A stretch of 10,073 nt of DNA from Desulfovibrionaceae bacterium (GTDB lineage: Bacteria; Desulfobacterota; Desulfovibrionia; Desulfovibrionales; Desulfovibrionaceae): positions 1 through 10,073 of the forward strand of contig WRHT01000034.1 of the NCBI GenBank assembly GCA_009783115.1, written 5' to 3'. Within the stretch, counting starts at the first letter, position 1. The number at the start of each line of letters is the position of its first letter. The notes below the pieces were generated by a model that saw only the letters and a program-made list of their open reading frames with translations, was not told the DNA's origin and did no database searches. The position numbers and the translations under genes are program-made. Below are positions 1 to 6,879 of the stretch, piece by piece.

Positions 1-332
1 GCCACGGCGTTGCCATGTCCCCAGCGCGCCAGGCTCAAGCGATCCGCCTCCTGGATGCGAACCAGGAGGTCAGGCTCTTCCCGCTCCAGCCAGCTCATCA
101 GGGTCGGCCCGACATTGAAGCTCATCCATTCATAGCAGTTGATCAGGTCGGCGATCTTGCCGTTTCCGTCCAGGCGGCGGCTCCAGGCCAGCGGGGCATA
201 GCTTTCCCTGGTGATGCGCTCGTTCCAGTGTCGCCTTGGAGCGGCGTTGGGTTCGATGAAAATCCTGCCGAACCAAGGCTCTTTGCGTTGAGGTTGGTAG
301 AAGTGGCCGTGGATGCAGAGTTTTTTGCCCAT
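1..332 (-). CDS. Glycoside hydrolase family 57 (DUF3536-type) protein, N-terminal part, cut by window edge
   Basis: Only the first 110 codons are present; the gene continues past the left edge. The product begins MGKKLCIHGHFYQPQRKEPW. The HGHFYQP stretch (residues 8-14) followed by PW is the opening strand of GH57 catalytic barrels, where the first His lies in the active site. Further family-like blocks are HWNERITRESYAP (35-47), CYEWMSFNVGPTLMSWLE (about 67-84) and GHGNA near the break. GH57 enzymes act on alpha-glucans (amylases, branching enzymes, amylopullulanases), and the pattern fits the cytoplasmic DUF3536-containing subgroup, so a role in glycogen or alpha-glucan turnover is likely but the exact reaction cannot be read here. 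The start at 332 is supported by the Shine-Dalgarno GGGAGGGG at 339-346, six bases upstream, and no signal peptide is visible. It is transcribed divergently from the Bax-inhibitor gene. Confidence 0.85.
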   Translation of the reverse strand, partial: MGKKLCIHGHFYQPQRKEPWFGRIFIEPNAAPRRHWNERITRESYAPLAWSRRLDGNGKIADLINCYEWMSFNVGPTLMSWLEREEPDLLVRIQEADRLSLARWGHGNAV

Positions 333-381
333 TATTCACCCCTCCCGTTCAAGCCGGAATACTGCCGGCCGCAAGCCGGAG

Positions 382-410
382 TTGAATTTGTCCGTGGAAA
401 AATATATAAG
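382..410 (+). promoter_or_regulatory. Probable sigma-70 promoter for the Bax-inhibitor-like gene and lpxK
   Basis: TTGAAT (382-387), a 17-base spacer and TATAAG (405-410) make a good sigma-70-type match inside an AT-rich pocket of otherwise GC-rich DNA. Transcription would begin near 417, leaving about 93 bases of leader with two small hairpins before the start codon at 510. No other good promoter is seen before lpxK, so this one probably drives both genes. Confidence 0.6.
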
Positions 411-432
411 AGTAAAATATGCTCCTGGTCAA
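403..432 (-). promoter_or_regulatory. Probable sigma-70 promoter for the GH57 gene
   Basis: On the minus strand, TTGACC (427-432) is followed after 18 bases by TATATA (403-408). The -35 matches five of six consensus bases and the -10 four of six. The start of transcription would lie near 396, giving a leader of about 65 bases. Its -10 occupies the same bases as the -10 of the rightward promoter, so the two cannot both be bound at once. The -35 lies inside the hairpin/palindrome at 423-439. Confidence 0.5.
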
Positions 433-439
433 TCCAGGA
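423..439. repeat. Inverted repeat in the divergent promoter region
   Basis: TCCTGG-TCAAT-CCAGGA has perfect 6-base arms around a 5-base loop. It covers the -35 of the leftward GH57 promoter and lies just after the likely start of the rightward transcript. It could be an operator acting on both promoters or a small leader hairpin. A second weaker hairpin (CCGG, bulge, CCTC/GAGG, CCGG at 449-469) follows. Neither has a T-run after it, so they do not look like terminators. Confidence 0.4.
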
Positions 440-509
440 CCATGGAAGCCGGCGCCTCCGGGAGGCCGGTTTAAGGAAAACATACGCAACCGCAAGGGGA
501 GTAATTTGC

Positions 510-1220
510 ATGAGCCAGTATAATTCCGGGAGTTCTGGGACGATTGTAAGGGCTGAATCGGCGCTCAACGGCTTTTTGCGCGGGGTTTACGCCTGGATGA
601 CCGCCGGGCTCGCGGTGACGGCGGGCGTGGCCTGGTATACCGCGCATAGTCCTTTTTTGCTGCAACTGATCTTTGGCGGAAGTTTCGGTTTTATAGTGTT
701 GATCGTGGCCCAACTGGGGATGGTCATAGCCTTGAGCGCGGCCATCCATAAAATGTCCGCCGGGATGGCCACCTGCATGTTCCTTTTGTACAGCGCCCTG
801 AGCGGACTTACCCTGTCGCTGTTTCTCCTGGTTTATCCTTCGGATGTATTCATCAAGGCCTTTGCGACCGCCTCCGGCACCTTCGCCGCCTTCAGCCTGT
901 ACGGGCTGCTGACCAAGCGGGATCTGACCGGCATAGGGAGCTTCATGACCGTGGGACTCATCGGCATCATCATCGCCAGCCTGATCAACTGGTTCACCAA
1001 ATCTCCGGCCTTGGACTACGCCATTTGTGTGATCGGGGTGATCGTTTTCTTGGGGCTGACCGCTCATGACACCCAGAAGCTGCGCCTCATGGGCGAAAAC
1101 GCGCCCATGGATGATACCCTGGCAGTGCATCGGGGCACCATCATGGGGGCTTTGACCCTCTACCTGGATTTCATCAATTTGTTTATTTTCCTGCTGCGCA
1201 TTTTCGGCAACAGGCGTTAA
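510..1220 (+). CDS. Bax inhibitor-1 / YccA-YbhL family seven-helix membrane protein
   Basis: A 236-residue polytopic inner-membrane protein of the BI-1 (UPF0005) family, whose bacterial members act as pH-sensitive calcium leak channels (YetJ of Bacillus) or as FtsH-interacting proteins (YccA of E. coli). About seven hydrophobic segments follow a short polar N-terminus. The family signature is at the end: YLDFINLFIFLLRIFGNRR (218-236). Asp187 (in TAHDTQKLR) and Asp220 (in YLDFINLF) probably correspond to the acidic pair that forms the pH sensor in YetJ; this assignment is from motif position. The open frame extends back to 15, but the extra part is antisense to the GH57 gene. The start at 510 is chosen because AAGGGGAG at 494-501 sits eight bases before it and the family N-terminus begins there. 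lpxK follows after 25 bases. The exact role in this organism is unknown. Confidence 0.92.
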   Translation: MSQYNSGSSGTIVRAESALNGFLRGVYAWMTAGLAVTAGVAWYTAHSPFLLQLIFGGSFGFIVLIVAQLGMVIALSAAIHKMSAGMATCMFLLYSALSGLTLSLFLLVYPSDVFIKAFATASGTFAAFSLYGLLTKRDLTGIGSFMTVGLIGIIIASLINWFTKSPALDYAICVIGVIVFLGLTAHDTQKLRLMGENAPMDDTLAVHRGTIMGALTLYLDFINLFIFLLRIFGNRR

Positions 1221-1245
1221 AAAGGCGTGGGCGCGGGCCAAGCGC

Positions 1246-2310
1246 ATGGATTACCTTTTGGCGCAGGAAAAACTGGCCCCCCTGTTGCGGCCGCTCTCGT
1301 TTTTATACGCCGCGGGCATGGGCTTGCGGGCCAGGGCCTATTCCGCTGGCCTCCTGCCCAGTCGTGACCCCGGCGTCTTTTGTGTTTCCTTGGGGAATAT
1401 TTCTTGGGGAGGAAGCGGCAAAACCCCCATGGCCGGTTGGCTGTTGCGCTGGGCAGCGGAACGGGGGCTTATGCCGGCGGTGCTTTCCAGGGGCTACGGC
1501 GGCAGGAGCGAGGAGCGCCCTTTACTGGTAAAACCCTGGACCAGCCCGGAAACCGCCGGCGATGAACCGCTGATGCTGGCCCAGGCCCATCCCCAGGCGC
1601 GCATACTGGCCGATCCCAGCCGCCGGCGCGCCCTTCGCTGGCTTAAGACCAACAGCCGCGCCGACTTCATCATCCTGGACGATGCCATGCAGCACTTGGC
1701 TCTGCGGCGGCATGTTAATCTGACGCTTTTACTTCCTGAAGATCTGGGAGCGGGCTGGGGCAGGGTTATCCCCCTGGGATCCTGGCGGGAGGGTCCAAAG
1801 GCCCTGGAACGGGCGGACGCCTTCATGTTGCGCGCCTCCCCGGAAGAAAGCGAAGAACTCCTGGAAATTGCCGGGGCGCGCCTGCCGGAAGGCAAGCCGG
1901 TTTTTGCCTTTGACCTCGCCCCCGTGGCTTTGCGCGCTCTCGAAGCGGAGACGGGAGGCGACAGGACGGACCATCTGCACGGCCGGGATTACGCCCTGGC
2001 TGCGGCCGTAGGGAACCCGGCCTCCGTGCGGCGTGGATTGACCACGCTCCTGGGCCGCCCGCCGTCCAGGGAATTTATTTTTCCGGATCATTACTTCTAC
2101 AAGACCGCGGATCTGCGAGATTTGCGCAGGTTCAGCCTGCCCATTGCGATTACCGCCAAGGACGCGGTGAAGATCCGCGCGCTCTTGTCAGAGAAGGATC
2201 GCGGCCGGTATTTTGTGCTGGAGAGCGAATTGTGTTTCGGCCGGAAGGCGCGTGCGCCGGAGGATTTCGCGTCCTGGTTCGCGCGGGTCTGGCAAAACGC
2301 GCTTAAGTAG
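1246..2310 (+). CDS. lpxK: Tetraacyldisaccharide 4'-kinase (lipid A biosynthesis)
   Basis: LpxK transfers phosphate from ATP to the 4' position of tetraacyldisaccharide 1-phosphate, giving lipid IVA, on the cytoplasmic face of the inner membrane. The 354-residue length is normal for the family. The N-terminal membrane-associated helix (LLRPLSFLYAAGMGLRARAY, about 13-32) leads to the P-loop GNISWGGSGKTP (50-61). The Asp pair of the second motif is in FIILDDAMQH (141-150), where most family members have DDGFQH. The conserved His is in FPDHYFY (His282), and TAKDAVKIR (303-311) matches the family's TeKDavK block. The start at 1246 lacks a strong Shine-Dalgarno, but the residues after it match the usual family N-terminus, and ATG 1318 would remove the membrane helix. 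It sits 25 bases behind the Bax-inhibitor gene and probably shares its transcript. Its presence implies a lipopolysaccharide outer membrane. Confidence 0.95.
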   Translation: MDYLLAQEKLAPLLRPLSFLYAAGMGLRARAYSAGLLPSRDPGVFCVSLGNISWGGSGKTPMAGWLLRWAAERGLMPAVLSRGYGGRSEERPLLVKPWTSPETAGDEPLMLAQAHPQARILADPSRRRALRWLKTNSRADFIILDDAMQHLALRRHVNLTLLLPEDLGAGWGRVIPLGSWREGPKALERADAFMLRASPEESEELLEIAGARLPEGKPVFAFDLAPVALRALEAETGGDRTDHLHGRDYALAAAVGNPASVRRGLTTLLGRPPSREFIFPDHYFYKTADLRDLRRFSLPIAITAKDAVKIRALLSEKDRGRYFVLESELCFGRKARAPEDFASWFARVWQNALK

Positions 2311-2323
2311 TGCAGCCGCGTCA

Positions 2324-5044
2324 CTATTTGAGAGCGATGCGCTGTTTGCGCGCCTGCGCCTGTCTGTGCGCTTGCAGTTCCTGGCGGCGTCTTTCCATTT
2401 TTTTGGCTTGGGCCTTGCCTTGTTTTTCGGCTAGTTCCTTTGCTTGGCTGAAGAGTTTTGCGCGGATATTCTCAAAACGCAAAATACTCCAAAAAACAGC
2501 GCCCACGATGGACAGCACGGAAATAATGATGATGCAGATTTTTTGGATGGACCACTGTTCTTTGACGAGCACGTCATAGATCCAGGTCGCCCCGGCCTGT
2601 TTTCCGTAATAGATCAGCAACGGAAAGATGATCAGGACTAGGGCCAGGCCGATGAGCTCAATCCAGAAGAATTTTCTTGCCACAATCAAGGTGAACAAGG
2701 TTCCGTCACGCACTATGCGCAAGAGACGCAGGCGTCTTTCCATGGAGGCGATACGCTCTTCCTCCTGTTGGGTCATGACTTGGGCCTTCTTGAAGATCTC
2801 CGGCACATGCATGTTGTTGTGCATTACCCAGTCCAGGCTGGCCGCGCTGTTATTGTAATTTCGATTAAATTCCCGGAGCATTTTCGGAAAGGGGAACCAG
2901 GTGGCCTCATCCCGGATCTTGGCCAGGCGGTCCAGGTACCTGCTGAAGACCTCCTTATAAGTTTTAATTTCGTGCATTATCTTGGTCTGAAGATCATGTT
3001 CAATTTTGCTCCGGCTACTGATCGCCATCTGGTAAGGCACAAAATTTTTGATACTGCTCAGGCTGAGTATTTTTTCGATGCGCTGGGACATTTCGTGCAG
3101 AAAATCGCTTTCTTCCGTAAACCAGTTGTGCAGCTCATTCCGCAGCTGGTGCAATTGTCCGCGCTCTTCCTGGATTTGGGTTTCGGCGGCACTCCAATAC
3201 ATGGCCAAGGTGGCCATGATGGTGGTCTGGCCGCGGTCCAGTTCCGGATCCAATAAGATCCAGTTGAAATAATGCGGATTTTTTAAGATAAGCGAATTGA
3301 TCAGGGGAAGGGCTCGACCCACAAAACCGCTTTTTACATGGCAGACCATCTTGCGGTATTCCACCTCGGTCCATCCGGGAGAGGATTCCAGCGCCTTGCC
3401 GTACCGGGAAATGGCATCGGCGTAGTGCCCCTGGAATTCCGCCAGGCGGGCCAGCAGGAACATATGCCAGGATTGCGTGGCCCCAGGAAAGCACATGACA
3501 TGGGCCTGCCGCCAGTATTCCTCGGCCTTGGGCAAGTCTCTCCTTTCCATGGCCGCGAAGCCTGACAGGCAAAAGATGCGGTAGTCCCTGGGGAAGCGCA
3601 CCTGCATGTTCTGCAATTCCTTGTCCATAACGATGGGATCCCGGCTGTGGAACGCGCGCAACACTCCCCAGATCGGGTTGCTGTCTTCGCTTTCCGAGGA
3701 GTCCATGACCTTGGGAATGTCCCGTCCGCGCAGTTTCCAAAACTGCGCGATGTTGCGCAACTGGACAGTAGCGTTAATGCTGAAGATGCCCCGGGCCAGT
3801 CCTCCTTTTTCATCGTCGTCGTTGAGCAGCTCGTCCGCGCCCTCGGCATTGCCCTGTAAACGCCGGTCGATTTCCAGGGAGGCTTTTTGCAGGGTGTCCA
3901 GGTTGTGGGCGCCGACAGCATCCCAGACTCCCTGGGTATTCCGCTCCAAATCACGTGTGGGGCAGTCATGGCTGAGATGGCTGCGCTGGCCGCAATAAAA
4001 ACAATACTCGTGCGGGCCGAAAACCAGGGAATTTGGGACAAGGTTGGGCAATTCCCTGCCTTTGGCCGATTCTTCTCCGGCCATGCCTACATTGCACCAG
4101 GCCAAGGGGGTGTGTTCGTTCCGGGCAAAACGCACTTCCTGGATTTGAAAATCCTCGCCCAGGAGCACCGCGTCCCGCATGGAAAGATGCGGCATATCGG
4201 GGATGAGCTGGTTCCAGTCCAGTCCCATGTTGTGCGGCAATTCGTTGTTGAAATGGAGTTTTTTTCTCTCAGTGATGCCCATGACGCAAGGCCAATGGAC
4301 GAGATCCTTGTTATCAGCCCTCTTGCCGCGAGCCACCAGATTCAGGTAATCACGGCACCATTGGCGGAGCTGGCGCAGCGAATCCAGGGGGAGCATCAGA
4401 AAGTTGTCATTGATATTAAAACGCAATTTATTGCGTTGCAGGACATCTTCCAGCCGGGCGAAAAAATCGCGCCAGCCGATTTGGAAATTCTTATCCAGGC
4501 TGCTGCCCACCGGCCGCAGGACGACATACCAGGCCAAGGTGCACTTATAGGGAAGACGTTGATCCGCCTGGAGCCTGCGCCAGTCGCCGGCGCAAAAAGC
4601 TTGGGGTTTGGGGATCTGCGCCAGGGTGATGCCGGAGAGCGCGACATCCTGGGGCAATTCCGTCATACGCAGGTAGAGTTCAAAGCTTAAAGGCCGGTCA
4701 ATGGACTGTTCCCATAATTCCGGCGACAGCTCCAAAAACTTCTGCCCATCCTTGGTATATTGGATTTTGGCCTCAAAGATCTGGATGGTCACGGCCATGG
4801 TGTTGTATTTGGCCCAAACTTCCAGTTTGGCGGCCGCCAGGAATACATCCAGGGTAAAAAAGAACCAGAGGGCCTGATCGTGCGCTCCGTTGGCCCGGAT
4901 CCCGCCATAGTCCAGCAGGGTCTGCTCCAGGACAGGGTTTGCCTTGCCGTCCCAGATCACCCACAGGCCGTAGCCGGCGCCTTCCAGCAGGATGTCGCCA
5001 TCCTGGCGCTGACCGCTATTCCGTAGAGCCTTTAATGAAATCAT
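2324..5044 (-). CDS. Uncharacterised membrane-anchored protein with CCHC zinc knuckle and TPR-like repeats
   Basis: I do not recognise a family for this 906-residue protein. No signal peptide is visible. Residues 1-330 look globular and rich in Trp and aromatic residues. A canonical zinc knuckle, C-x2-C-x4-H-x4-C, is formed by Cys348, Cys351, His356 and Cys361. An acidic linker follows (407-413, and SSESED near 449-454). Residues about 485-590 form TPR-like helical hairpins (for example AMERRDLPKAEEYWRQA and RYGKALESSPG). Charged helices with coiled-coil character occupy about 615-785. Two hydrophobic segments, about 792-814 and 836-855, should be membrane helices. The tail 858-906 is very rich in Lys, Arg and Gln. 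With two helices, both the large N-terminal part and the tail would be cytoplasmic. The start at 5044 has only a weak, distant GGAAG (5058-5062), so translation may depend on the S1-domain gene, which ends 93 bases upstream. Its end converges on lpxK. The function is unknown; a protein- or RNA-binding scaffold at the membrane is a guess from domains. Confidence 0.85.
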   Translation of the reverse strand: MISLKALRNSGQRQDGDILLEGAGYGLWVIWDGKANPVLEQTLLDYGGIRANGAHDQALWFFFTLDVFLAAAKLEVWAKYNTMAVTIQIFEAKIQYTKDGQKFLELSPELWEQSIDRPLSFELYLRMTELPQDVALSGITLAQIPKPQAFCAGDWRRLQADQRLPYKCTLAWYVVLRPVGSSLDKNFQIGWRDFFARLEDVLQRNKLRFNINDNFLMLPLDSLRQLRQWCRDYLNLVARGKRADNKDLVHWPCVMGITERKKLHFNNELPHNMGLDWNQLIPDMPHLSMRDAVLLGEDFQIQEVRFARNEHTPLAWCNVGMAGEESAKGRELPNLVPNSLVFGPHEYCFYCGQRSHLSHDCPTRDLERNTQGVWDAVGAHNLDTLQKASLEIDRRLQGNAEGADELLNDDDEKGGLARGIFSINATVQLRNIAQFWKLRGRDIPKVMDSSESEDSNPIWGVLRAFHSRDPIVMDKELQNMQVRFPRDYRIFCLSGFAAMERRDLPKAEEYWRQAHVMCFPGATQSWHMFLLARLAEFQGHYADAISRYGKALESSPGWTEVEYRKMVCHVKSGFVGRALPLINSLILKNPHYFNWILLDPELDRGQTTIMATLAMYWSAAETQIQEERGQLHQLRNELHNWFTEESDFLHEMSQRIEKILSLSSIKNFVPYQMAISSRSKIEHDLQTKIMHEIKTYKEVFSRYLDRLAKIRDEATWFPFPKMLREFNRNYNNSAASLDWVMHNNMHVPEIFKKAQVMTQQEEERIASMERRLRLLRIVRDGTLFTLIVARKFFWIELIGLALVLIIFPLLIYYGKQAGATWIYDVLVKEQWSIQKICIIIISVLSIVGAVFWSILRFENIRAKLFSQAKELAEKQGKAQAKKMERRRQELQAHRQAQARKQRIALK
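3962..4003 (-). other. CCHC zinc-knuckle coding segment
   Basis: These codons give CFYCGQRSHLSHDC, a C-x2-C-x4-H-x4-C motif with the Gly after the second Cys and an aromatic residue between the first pair. This matches the retroviral nucleocapsid type of zinc knuckle, which in eukaryotes and viruses binds single-stranded nucleic acid. Such motifs are uncommon in bacterial proteins. Zinc binding is inferred from spacing only. Confidence 0.7.
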
Positions 5045-5107
5045 AGGCGTCTCTGGTCTTCCGGCGAGCGAAAAATGCCTCGCGCGGGTTCCTTATGTAT
5101 GCCTTAT

Positions 5108-5119
5108 CGGCCGCGGCCG
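5108..5119. repeat. 12-base perfect palindrome between the S1-domain and zinc-knuckle genes
   Basis: CGGCCGCGGCCG is its own reverse complement. Its core GGCCGCGGCC recurs at 5159-5168 inside the last alanine codons of the S1-domain gene. On the minus strand it lies about 18 bases after that gene's stop codon but is not followed by a T-run, so it is not a typical terminator. A short hairpin (GCGAG/CTCGC, 5064-5083) lies between it and the next start codon. It may only reflect high GC content. Confidence 0.35.
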
Positions 5120-5137
5120 CGAAAACTAAAACCTCGC

Positions 5138-6778
5138 TTATTTTTTCTTTTTTTCAAGGGCCGCGGCCAGGGCCAGCCCCAAGGAACCGCCGAAACCGCT
5201 GCTGGAACCTTTGGCGGCGTGCTGTTTCCAATCAGCTGGTTCGTCTCTTCTGGAGCCGCCGGAGCGCTTGCCCCGTACGCTTTCATGTTTGGCGCCCTGT
5301 CCCGGAGCGGATGGGGCTGGGCCTTTCCCCCGCACGATTTCTTCCGCGTCCTCTCCCGCCGGCGCCAGGGTGATTTTCCTGGCGCTCAGGTCTATTTCAG
5401 CTATCCGCACCTGTAGCTCATCTCCGGGGGCGAGTTTGTCCAGGCGGCTTTTGCCGCGCACCTGGGCGATGAAGGAACTGGGCATAAGCCCGGTTATGCC
5501 GGGAGCAAGGTTAATGAACAGGCCGAATTTGGAATGTTTTTCCAGGCGTCCGTTGTGCAGGCTGTCCACCGCGAAATCTTCGGCCGCCGTGCCCCAGGGG
5601 TCGCCGGCGGCATCGCGCAGGCTTAAGGATATACGGCGTTTCTCCAGGTCCACTTCTTTAATTTTGACGAGAACTTCTTCGCCTACGGCAAGCACATCCT
5701 GGGCCTTGGCCACGCGTTTTTCCCAAGAGAGTTCCGAAAGGTGGATCAGTCCTTCGATCCCCGGCAGGATCTCGGTAAAGGCTCCGAACTCGACCAGGCG
5801 GGTTACCCGGGCGTTGACCATATCCCCGGCGCGTAGTCTATCTCCGGCGCTGTTCCAGGGATCTTCGCTGACTTGGCGCAGGGACAGGGAGATTCTCGTC
5901 CCTTTGTCTTCTTTGGCTATGCCCAGCAATTTGGCGCGCACATTCTGCCCGACGGCCAGCGCTTCATCCGGGGAGGTCAGTTTTGACCAGGAAAGCTCTG
6001 AAACATGCGCCAGACCTTCCACTCCGGGAGCCAGTTCCACAAAGGCGCCAAAGGGGGTGAGGCGGCGTACCGTTCCTTCCAGAACCTCTCCTTCTTGAAT
6101 CCGGTCCAGAAAGGTTTGCAGGTTTTCCGCATGCTCGGCTTCCAGCAAGCTACGGCGGGAAAGCACCAGGTTGCGGCCGTTTTGTTCCATGCGGGTGATG
6201 CGGAACTGGTAAACTTTACCCAGGTGGAGGTCCGGGTTATCCGCCGGCCGCAGGTCCATCTGGCTGGCCGGGCAAAAGGCGCGGCGGCGCATTATTTCCA
6301 CGGAAAATCCGCCCTTGACCGCGGCCAGTACCTTGCCTTCCACCGGCAGACCGCCGTTTTTGGCATCCTCCAGGGCCTCCAGGCCGCCGGCCCCGCGCAG
6401 AACCCTGGACAGGCGCACCTCCTGGGGTGAGACGTGGGCCACATACAGATCCAGCACATCGCCCACCGCGCAGTTTATGCCGTCATGTTCCAGCTCGGCC
6501 TTCTCCACGATGCCGTCCACCTTGCTCCCGGTGCTTACAAAAACCGTATCGCTGGTGACGGCCACCACCGTGGCCTTTACCCTCTGGCCGGGTTCCAGGC
6601 GGGGAGCTGCCGAGGCTTCTTCCTGCCGGGCCAGCATATCGGCGAAACTGGCGTCATCGTCGGGGCTGGGGGGCGCGGGGGCAACCTGTTCCGGTTCGCC
6701 ATGTTCCCCGCCGCTTTGAGCGGCGAGTCCGGTGTCGCCTTCTTTCCGCAGTATCTCGCCTTCCTGGGCCTCAGTCAT
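5138..6778 (-). CDS. S1 RNA-binding protein with five S1 domains (ribosomal protein S1-like paralogue)
   Basis: A 546-residue cytoplasmic RNA-binding protein. After an acidic, Pro/Ala-rich N-terminus (1-60) come five S1 (OB-fold) domains at about 61-127, 143-209, 229-302, 314-389 and 406-472. The second has the KGGFSVEI...RAFCPASQMD block typical of S1 repeat 2, and the third and fourth have the classic FGAFVEL/HVSELSW and FGAFTEI/HLSELSW cores with RISLSLR ends. The tail 475-546 is low complexity, rich in Gly, Ser, Lys and Pro, and ends in KKKK. Six S1 domains are usual in E. coli S1, so this may be a paralogue rather than the main ribosomal S1; that cannot be decided from the window. The start at 6778 is chosen over the upstream possibility at 6814 because AGGAG at 6785-6789 lies six bases before it. 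The 101 bases upstream are AT-rich but show no clear promoter. The zinc-knuckle gene follows on the same strand. Confidence 0.9.
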   Translation of the reverse strand: MTEAQEGEILRKEGDTGLAAQSGGEHGEPEQVAPAPPSPDDDASFADMLARQEEASAAPRLEPGQRVKATVVAVTSDTVFVSTGSKVDGIVEKAELEHDGINCAVGDVLDLYVAHVSPQEVRLSRVLRGAGGLEALEDAKNGGLPVEGKVLAAVKGGFSVEIMRRRAFCPASQMDLRPADNPDLHLGKVYQFRITRMEQNGRNLVLSRRSLLEAEHAENLQTFLDRIQEGEVLEGTVRRLTPFGAFVELAPGVEGLAHVSELSWSKLTSPDEALAVGQNVRAKLLGIAKEDKGTRISLSLRQVSEDPWNSAGDRLRAGDMVNARVTRLVEFGAFTEILPGIEGLIHLSELSWEKRVAKAQDVLAVGEEVLVKIKEVDLEKRRISLSLRDAAGDPWGTAAEDFAVDSLHNGRLEKHSKFGLFINLAPGITGLMPSSFIAQVRGKSRLDKLAPGDELQVRIAEIDLSARKITLAPAGEDAEEIVRGKGPAPSAPGQGAKHESVRGKRSGGSRRDEPADWKQHAAKGSSSGFGGSLGLALAAALEKKKK

Positions 6779-6879
6779 CTTGATCTCCTGGATATTCGCT
6801 TGAAAAGACCGCAACTTTTCCTACACATATTTTTGGCTAAAATAAAGAACTTTCATGAACAGGCATCCGGATTTGTCCT

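Noticed and set aside
15..509. Long N-terminal extension of the Bax-inhibitor frame on the plus strand
   Set aside because: It is the antisense of the GH57 gene and of the promoter region; a proper ribosome site and the family N-terminus are at 510.
471..1247. 258-codon open frame antisense to the Bax-inhibitor gene
   Set aside because: Low-complexity Gln/Gly/His-rich product with no family features; a shadow of a clearly real membrane protein gene.
2281..2302. GCGCG/CGCGC hairpin at the end of lpxK considered as a terminator
   Set aside because: Five-base stem with a 12-base loop and no following T-run; no convincing terminator exists between the convergent genes.
3887..4690. 267-codon plus-strand frame inside the zinc-knuckle gene
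   Set aside because: Antisense to a long continuous frame with recognisable motifs; no ribosome site or family resemblance.
5108..5119. GC-rich palindrome considered as a terminator for the S1-domain gene
   Set aside because: No loop of usable size and no T-run after it on the minus strand.
5211..6098. 295-codon plus-strand frame antisense to the S1-domain gene
   Set aside because: Ser/Arg/Pro-rich translation typical of antisense frames; the minus strand carries five clear S1 domains.
6779..6814. Upstream start for the S1-domain gene
   Set aside because: AGGAG at 6785-6789 lies inside this extension and is well placed for ATG 6778.
6779..6879. AT-rich gap upstream of the S1-domain gene searched for a promoter or small RNA
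   Set aside because: Several -10-like hexamers occur but none has a well-spaced -35, and no stable hairpin was found, so nothing was annotated.
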